From an uncultured Clostridia bacterium (GTDB lineage Bacteria > Bacillota > Clostridia > Oscillospirales > Ruminococcaceae), in NCBI GenBank assembly GCA_947629335.1, contig CANRDI010000007.1, forward strand, positions 1-64,000: 64,000 nt of DNA, read 5' to 3'. The notes below the pieces were generated by a model, which was not told the DNA's origin, did no database searches, and was given only the letters and a program-made list of their open reading frames with translations. Positions within the stretch are counted from its first letter, which is position 1. Each line of letters starts with the position of its first letter. A program made the position numbers and the translations under genes. Below are positions 58,439 to 64,000 of this stretch, in pieces.

Positions 58439-59917
58439 TCAAAGAGTAACGCCCGTTTTGAAAATCGCAATGTCGCGCGATCCGTGGCGCTCGTTTACTG
58501 TCTGACGACCGTTCGCAACGTTTACTATAAGCTCTACAAGCTCGCTTAACTTGTCGTCAAAGCTGTCGCCCGTAACTATAGAGCCTGCATCAAAGTCGAT
58601 CCAGTTGTTCTTGCGCTTTGCAAGGTCGCTGTTGGTGGATATTTTTATCGTCGGAACAAAACCGCCGAACGGTGTTCCGCGTCCTGTCGTGAACAGAACC
58701 ATGTGACAGCCCGCGCTCGCAAGATTTGTTACTGCAACCATATCGTTTCCGGGTCCGTTCAACAGGTTAAGTCCGTGACTTGTAAGCTTATCGCCGTCAA
58801 ACAAAACGTCGCAGACCTGCTGAGTTCCGCTCTTCTGCGTGCAGCCGAGCGACTTGTCTTCAAGCGTCGTAATTCCGCCCGCCTTGTTTCCGGGAGAGGG
58901 GTTTTCGTAAACAGGCTGGTCGTGCTTTTGATAGTACTCCTTAAAGCCGTTTACAAGTTTAACTATCTTGCCGAACGTTTCCTCGTCCTTTGCCCTGTCC
59001 ATTAAAAGCTGTTCAGCGCCGAACATCTCCGGAACTTCGGTAAGAACCGTTGTTCCGCCGATAGACGCTATATAGTCCGAAAGCCTGCCGACAAGGGGAT
59101 TTGCGGTAATTCCCGAAAGTCCGTCCGAGCCGCCGCATTTAAGCCCGACTTTAAGACAGGACATATCTTTTTCTACGCGCTTATCGTCCTTTGCCTTGAA
59201 ATACAGCATTTCAAGCAACGCAACACCCGCGGTTATTTCATCGTCAACGTCCTGCGCGATAAGAAACGCCGTGCGCTCTTTGTCATAATCGCCGAGGGTT
59301 TCCTTGAACACGTCCATTCTGTTGTTTTCACAGCCAAGTCCGAGAACAAGAACTCCGCCAGCGTTCGGATGTTTTACCATTCTTTGCAGAATAGTGCGGG
59401 TGCGCTCGTGATCCTCGCCTATCTGCGAGCAGCCGTAGGGGTGAGTATAAGCGAATACGCCGTCAATTCCCTCAAGGTCGGGGTGCTTTTTTATAAACTC
59501 CTCGACAATTTTCCTTGCCTGAGAATTTACGCAGCCGACCGTCGGAATAACCCAAAGCTCGTTTCTTATGCCGACTTCACCGTTTGCGCGTTCGTAAACG
59601 TTTATTTTGGGCGCGGTCTTTTTCTCCATTGGCGTGATTTCCTTGCGGCTGTAGGAATATTCAAGCGTTCCTTCAAGGTTTGTCGCCATATTGTGGCTGT
59701 GAACATGCTCGCCGACAGCGATATCCTTTGTCGCTTTTCCGATCACTTCGCCGTATTTTATCACCTTTTCGCCTGTCTTTATAGGCTTTAACGCGAATTT
59801 GTGACCTTTTTCAATGTTCTCTTTAAGCGTTACGCCCTCGTGTTCTTCGCCTGCTTTAAGGTTTTCGAGCGCGACCGCAACGCTGTCTATAGGGGAAATT
59901 TTAATTGTACTTTTCAT
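58439..59917 (-). CDS. uxaA: Altronate dehydratase
   Basis: A 492-residue iron-dependent dehydratase turning D-altronate into 2-keto-3-deoxygluconate. The N-terminal SAF-like domain (1-90, GEHVHSHNM) and the large UxaA domain (GIRNELWVIPTVGCVN, YGCSQIGEDHERT, GLKCGGSDGLSGITANP and FTTGRGTPFGG) are complete. It follows uxaB after 3 bp, so the pair is an operon that completes hexuronate breakdown begun by UxaC. Confidence 0.95.
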   Translation of the reverse strand: MKSTIKISPIDSVAVALENLKAGEEHEGVTLKENIEKGHKFALKPIKTGEKVIKYGEVIGKATKDIAVGEHVHSHNMATNLEGTLEYSYSRKEITPMEKKTAPKINVYERANGEVGIRNELWVIPTVGCVNSQARKIVEEFIKKHPDLEGIDGVFAYTHPYGCSQIGEDHERTRTILQRMVKHPNAGGVLVLGLGCENNRMDVFKETLGDYDKERTAFLIAQDVDDEITAGVALLEMLYFKAKDDKRVEKDMSCLKVGLKCGGSDGLSGITANPLVGRLSDYIASIGGTTVLTEVPEMFGAEQLLMDRAKDEETFGKIVKLVNGFKEYYQKHDQPVYENPSPGNKAGGITTLEDKSLGCTQKSGTQQVCDVLFDGDKLTSHGLNLLNGPGNDMVAVTNLASAGCHMVLFTTGRGTPFGGFVPTIKISTNSDLAKRKNNWIDFDAGSIVTGDSFDDKLSELVELIVNVANGRQTVNERHGSRDIAIFKTGVTL

Positions 59918-59920
59918 AGC

Positions 59921-61357
59921 TTACTTACCGAGAAAAGCCTGAAGAGCTTTTCTTTCTCCGTTCTTTACAATGCTTTCAATATAGCCTGCGACAAGCTGTG
60001 CGTTATCGTCAACGTCGAGATCCTGCTCCCAGAGGTCAACCGCAGAGAGCGCTTTCTTCGCCATAGCCGTATAGTCGTTCATCTGCCACAATTCTTTCCA
60101 GAACTCGATATACTTCGGGTCGTCCGCAAGCGCTATATCAGCGTCGCCGCGCTTTCCGCGGTAGAATACCACAAGTGAAGCGAACGAGAACAGAATGTGC
60201 TTGGGCGACTTTCCGAACTTCTCACGATAATCGTTATATGTCGGGAGAAGTCTGGTCTTGAACTTCGTAGTGGAATTAAGAGCTATAGACATAAGCTCGT
60301 GACGGATAAACGGGTTCTTGAAACGCTCTACGACGCTGTTTGCAAATGCGTCCATCTGGTCCTTCGGAAGATTTATCGTCGGCTTTATCTCGTCATTTAT
60401 AAGCTCGGCTACAAACTGCCCTACATCAGCGTCCTCTACGCTCTCGCGGACCGTATCAATTCCCGAAAGATATGCAACGGGAACCATTGCGGTATGAGAA
60501 CCGTTGAGTATTTTAACCTTGCGCTGTTTATAAGGAGTGATGTCGTCGGCGAATATAACGTTAAGTCCCGACTTGTCAGCGGGAAGTTTTTCCTGTACAA
60601 ACGGCTCTTTTTGGAGTACCCAGAGGTGGAAAATTTCGCCTTTTACAATGTTGTTGTCGTTAAAGCCCATTTCCTCGCGTATAGCGTCAGCGTTATCGCG
60701 CGGATAACCGGGAACTATTCTGTCAACGAGTGTGCTGGTATAATGGCAGGCGGTCGTCATCCAGTTTATGAACTTTTCGTCCATATTATTTATCTTTGCA
60801 AGCTCTACGAGGCATCTTTTAAGCTCGTCGCCGTTGTGGTCGATAAGCTCGCATGGAACTATCGCAAGACCCTTGTTCATATCGCCGCCGAAATGGTCGT
60901 ATCTTGCTTTAAGAAGAGCAAGAAGTTTTCCCGGAAAGCTCTTGGGGCATTTTGTAAGGTCGGTATCGGTCTTGTCGAGCGCAATTCCCGCCTCTGTTGT
61001 ATTGGAAATAACGATCTCCAGATCTTCGCTCTTTGCATAGCCGAGGAATTTGTCATACTGCTCGAAAGGATTGATAAAATCCTTCAGAACGTCGATAATG
61101 CGCTTGCTCTGGACTTTTTCGCCCTTGTCGATACCTTCAAGGCAGAGCGTATAAAGTCCGTCCTGTTTTTCAAGGTCAGCCACTCTGCCCATAGGCATCG
61201 GCTGTACGACCGCAACGCCCGCATTTATTACGCCTGCGTCGTTAAGATTTTGTAAGATCCAGTCAACAAACGCGCGCAAGAAATTTCCTTCGCCGAACTG
61301 AATAATTTTTACAGGTCTGTCGACCGCCTGAAAATTGCTTCTGTTCAAATCTTTCAT
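59921..61357 (-). CDS. uxaB: Tagaturonate reductase
   Basis: A 478-residue NADH-dependent polyol dehydrogenase of the mannitol dehydrogenase family. VKIIQFGEGNFLRAFVDW binds NAD, and KVKILNGSHTAMVP contains the catalytic Lys and Asn/His set. It reduces tagaturonate to altronate, the substrate of UxaA next door. The start at 61357 follows GAGG at 8 nt; a GTG three codons upstream overlaps that site. Fructuronate reductase (UxuB) is a less likely alternative given the neighbour. Confidence 0.92.
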   Translation of the reverse strand: MKDLNRSNFQAVDRPVKIIQFGEGNFLRAFVDWILQNLNDAGVINAGVAVVQPMPMGRVADLEKQDGLYTLCLEGIDKGEKVQSKRIIDVLKDFINPFEQYDKFLGYAKSEDLEIVISNTTEAGIALDKTDTDLTKCPKSFPGKLLALLKARYDHFGGDMNKGLAIVPCELIDHNGDELKRCLVELAKINNMDEKFINWMTTACHYTSTLVDRIVPGYPRDNADAIREEMGFNDNNIVKGEIFHLWVLQKEPFVQEKLPADKSGLNVIFADDITPYKQRKVKILNGSHTAMVPVAYLSGIDTVRESVEDADVGQFVAELINDEIKPTINLPKDQMDAFANSVVERFKNPFIRHELMSIALNSTTKFKTRLLPTYNDYREKFGKSPKHILFSFASLVVFYRGKRGDADIALADDPKYIEFWKELWQMNDYTAMAKKALSAVDLWEQDLDVDDNAQLVAGYIESIVKNGERKALQAFLGK

Positions 61358-61373
61358 ACTCAGCACCTCAAAA

Positions 61374-62783
61374 TTACATCTTTATATTGTCTTTGGTCTT
61401 GTGGTTCTTTATTCGCAAAAGGCACACAATACCTATTACCACCGACATCAGCCCTATGCCGACATTTGATATGAGCATCGCTATTCCGAGGCTGACTGCT
61501 TTAAGCTCCGGGAAGCAGTTTATCATTATCAGCATTGAGGGGATCCTGAATACAAACAGTCTCGACAAATTGCACACCATCGAAACTTTTGTATAGCCCA
61601 GACCGTAAATAAGTCCGTTTACCGCCGAATTTACGCCGAGCGCAATTATTCCTATCCTCTCATACGAGAATATTTTTTGGATAAGTTCGGCTTCTTCCTG
61701 ACCGCCGTCGCCTGCAAAAAAATTTGAAAGCGGCGTGCTGAATATTGTGAGAAGTATAAAGCCGACTATCGTTATAAAAAGGTTTAACGCGAGCGTACAG
61801 AAAAATACCTGTATCATCCGCTTATACTGCTTTTGGCTCAGGTTATAGCTTATAACCGAGCTTTCGGCGTCTTCGCTGTAGGAGGTAAGATGCGTCACAG
61901 AGCCGCTTATCTGGTTTGAAACGCCGAGCGCGCCGGGGGCTTTTTCGTCAATATTCACCGCAAGTCCGTTTACAATGACCTTTCCCATAGAAAAAACGAA
62001 TTTTCCGAGAGATACGGGTATTGACAGCGAACACAAGGGCTTGAAAAAGTCCTTGTTGAACATAACGTTCTTGGCGCTGAACTTAAAGAGATACGTCTTT
62101 CTGACCAGATTTATCAGTGCATATGAAGTCACGGACAAGTCCGCGCAGAGCGTTGCCCATGCGACCCATAATGTTCCCAGTTTGAACACCGTCACATAAA
62201 CCGTCGTAAGCACGAGCTTCATCGACATTGACATAATGTTTATAAGCGTTATGTTCATCATAGCGCCGCGGGCTTTTTCAAGCCCCATAAACACCTGGTT
62301 AAAAAGTCCTACTCCTATCGAAATGATCTGGATACGGAAATATCCTATTCCCAGTTTTACCATCTCGTCGTTAAACTGACCGAGCCTCAAGATCGGTTCT
62401 GCAAGCAGCTCTATGGCTATTATCAGCCCTATCGCCAAAACAAAAAACGACTCAAGCGTAGTATTCGCGGCCTTTTTCGCCTTGTCATACTCTCCGCGCC
62501 CGATAAGCCTTGATACTATTATGGAGCTTCCCGTGGCAAAACCTGCGCCGAGCGCAGTTATAAGCGCCTTTATCTGCGAGATCATAACGACGCTCGAAAG
62601 CGCGTTATTATCGGTCGTTGAAACGACAACAGTGTCAATGACGCTGCTTATGTACGAAAAAGCTCCCAATGCCATAAGCGGAAGGGAAATCCTCAGCACG
62701 ACCATCATAGGATTGCCGTACAGGATAAGTTCCCTTCGTTTTCTATCCTTTTCGCTTACGGCAGTGCTGTCTGTGACTGCCAT
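61374..62783 (-). CDS. MATE-family efflux transporter
   Basis: A 469-residue polytopic protein with 12 predicted helices in two homologous halves, typical of MATE exporters driven by Na+ or H+. It has the usual GNPMMVVLRISLPLMALGAFSY start and LIGRGEYDKAKKAANTTL loop. The substrate is unknown. It lies 16 bp upstream of uxaB on the same strand and may be co-transcribed with it, so a metabolite cannot be excluded as substrate. Confidence 0.9.
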   Translation of the reverse strand: MAVTDSTAVSEKDRKRRELILYGNPMMVVLRISLPLMALGAFSYISSVIDTVVVSTTDNNALSSVVMISQIKALITALGAGFATGSSIIVSRLIGRGEYDKAKKAANTTLESFFVLAIGLIIAIELLAEPILRLGQFNDEMVKLGIGYFRIQIISIGVGLFNQVFMGLEKARGAMMNITLINIMSMSMKLVLTTVYVTVFKLGTLWVAWATLCADLSVTSYALINLVRKTYLFKFSAKNVMFNKDFFKPLCSLSIPVSLGKFVFSMGKVIVNGLAVNIDEKAPGALGVSNQISGSVTHLTSYSEDAESSVISYNLSQKQYKRMIQVFFCTLALNLFITIVGFILLTIFSTPLSNFFAGDGGQEEAELIQKIFSYERIGIIALGVNSAVNGLIYGLGYTKVSMVCNLSRLFVFRIPSMLIMINCFPELKAVSLGIAMLISNVGIGLMSVVIGIVCLLRIKNHKTKDNIKM

Positions 62784-62843
62784 TAAAATCCTTTCTCAAA
62801 GCGTATTGTATCAATACTCAACTCCGTTCTGCAAGGGGATAAC

Positions 62844-63947
62844 TCAGCTGTTTCTGAGCTTAATACGCTTTTCTGTAGCTTTATCAAACAGATATACGCT
62901 CTCAAAAGGAACAGCAAATTCAAGTTTTGAGTCAACTGCGGGCGATTCGTGCGGCTCTACTTTGAGTATAGCCTTTACGCCGCGAATGTCAACATAAACG
63001 TTGGTATTGTCGCCGAGAAGCTCTGTAAGCTCTACTGTACAGCTAAACTTGAATGCATTTCTTACGTCCGCCTTTTCAACAAGCTTTACTGCTTCGGGGC
63101 GGAAACCGAATACGACATCCTCGTGCTCATACTTGTCGATAACTTCTTTATCGGCAATAGGTGTAAGGTCAACAAGGTTATCGTTTATATTGAGTTTTCC
63201 GTCGTTTACGGTGGACTCGATAAAGTTCATCGGAGGTTCGCCGATAAAGCCTGCCACAAACATATTTGCGGGGTTGAAATACAGATCGTACGGAGTTCCG
63301 ATCTGCTGGACATAACCGAGCTTCATAACGACTATCCTGTCCGCCATCGTCATAGCTTCGGTCTGGTCGTGCGTTACATAGATCGTAGTTGCGCCGGTCT
63401 CACGGTGGATCTGTGTGATCTCTGAACGCATCGTAACTCTCTGCTTTGCGTCGAGGTTTGAAAGCGGCTCGTCCATAAGGAAGATCTCGACCTTACGGAT
63501 AATTGCGCGTCCAACCGCAACTCTCTGTCTCTGTCCGCCCGAAAGCGCACGCGGAAATCTGTCAAGATAATCCGTAAGACCAAGTATCTTTGCGGTTTTG
63601 TAAACTCTCTCCTCGATAACGTCATCATCAACGCCCTCAAGCGTAAGTCCGAACGCGAGGTTATCATATACGGTCATGTGAGGATAAAGAGCGTAGCTCT
63701 GGAACACCATCGCGATACCGCGTTCGCGGGGACTTTTTTCGTTGGCTCTTTCTCCGTTTATGAGAAAGTCACCGCTGCTTATGTTTTCAAGTCCCGCGAT
63801 CATTCGGAGAGTTGTCGATTTTCCGCAGCCTGACGAGCCGACAAATACGATAAACTCACCCTTCTCAATTTCAAGATTGAAATTGTGAACGGCGTGAAAT
63901 CCGTTCGGGTAAATTTTGTTGATTCCCTGTAAAGTTAAATATGCCAT
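62844..63947 (-). CDS. Sugar ABC transporter ATPase (MsmK/UgpC type)
   Basis: A 367-residue ATP-binding subunit of carbohydrate uptake systems. Walker A GSSGCGKST, signature LSGGQRQRVAVGRA, Walker B IFLMDEP and switch His (YVTHDQ) are intact. The C-terminal 120 residues are the MOI/TOBE regulatory domain of this family. No permease or binding protein is beside it in the window. In Firmicutes one such ATPase often serves several sugar transporters. The start follows GGGAG. Confidence 0.94.
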   Translation of the reverse strand: MAYLTLQGINKIYPNGFHAVHNFNLEIEKGEFIVFVGSSGCGKSTTLRMIAGLENISSGDFLINGERANEKSPRERGIAMVFQSYALYPHMTVYDNLAFGLTLEGVDDDVIEERVYKTAKILGLTDYLDRFPRALSGGQRQRVAVGRAIIRKVEIFLMDEPLSNLDAKQRVTMRSEITQIHRETGATTIYVTHDQTEAMTMADRIVVMKLGYVQQIGTPYDLYFNPANMFVAGFIGEPPMNFIESTVNDGKLNINDNLVDLTPIADKEVIDKYEHEDVVFGFRPEAVKLVEKADVRNAFKFSCTVELTELLGDNTNVYVDIRGVKAILKVEPHESPAVDSKLEFAVPFESVYLFDKATEKRIKLRNS

Positions 63948-64000
63948 AACGGTACTCCCACTTTAAATTTATTTCCGGTAACGCGATTTCTCCCGTTACT
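63948..64000. other. Window edge upstream of the ABC ATPase gene
   Basis: Only 53 bp remain. AGTAACGGGAG at the very edge on the minus strand partly repeats as GCGTTACCGG, giving a weak hairpin. No promoter or gene can be assigned. Confidence 0.4.

Overview
The window looks like chromosome from an anaerobic, spore-forming Clostridia member of the gut or rumen type, probably Oscillospiraceae/Ruminococcaceae. That placement is inference. It rests on the spore maturation pair spmA-spmB, a clostridial AbrB-type regulator with a zinc-ribbon tail, a division-cluster PBP with two PASTA domains, a secreted GH5 cellulase, hexuronate catabolism genes and BspA-like leucine-rich-repeat surface proteins. 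Almost every promoter I could read is a housekeeping type with a 17-bp spacer.

Layout. 1-3.7 kb: an amplified repeat, a lipoprotein GH5_2 endoglucanase, an XRE regulator, a MntA-HepT toxin-antitoxin pair, tRNA-Ser(GGA) and a 34-residue Asn/Gln-rich peptide. 3.7-9.4 kb: a DUF2508-like gene, spmAB, abrB, an 845-residue zinc-finger protein of unknown function and a membrane protein. 9.8-25.1 kb: a complete division/cell-wall (dcw) cluster on the minus strand, mraZ-rsmH-ftsL-PBP-murE-murF-mraY-ftsW-murG-murA-ftsQ-ftsZ, without murD, murC, murB or ftsA. 26.2-35.6 kb: a minus-strand polyamine operon (speD, speA, speE, a carboxy(nor)spermidine dehydrogenase and nspC) interleaved with four small membrane proteins, three of them paralogues. 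35.7-41.6 kb: plus-strand metabolic and repair genes (PHP phosphoesterase, AlkD-like protein, malic enzyme, a TSCPD protein, metF-thiG and a MetH activation-domain protein). 41.7-58.4 kb: three paralogous LRR surface proteins. Each has a structured 5' leader ending in an attenuator-like hairpin, and a C-terminal SP(N/D)TG sorting-signal-like end. Between them lie uxaC, a degenerate-GGDEF/EAL protein, a FIST sensor protein, a CCA-adding-type enzyme and an EF-G paralogue with eroded GTPase motifs. 58.4-64 kb: uxaB-uxaA, a MATE transporter and an MsmK/UgpC-type sugar ABC ATPase.

The gene set suggests a plant-polysaccharide user: a cellulase, hexuronate isomerase, reductase and dehydratase, a sugar ABC ATPase, surface adhesin-like LRR proteins and c-di-GMP signalling. 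Intergenic regions are crowded with several families of palindromic repeats. One GGGGGAAAAC-type family is locally amplified in tandem with different periods (123, 385 and 134 bp) at three sites.

The strongest candidate for something undescribed is the leader RNA shared by the three LRR genes. It has a covarying closing stem, variable inner hairpins, and a conserved antiterminator/terminator followed by a conserved stem just before the ribosome site. A second candidate is the set of membrane paralogues embedded in the polyamine operon.
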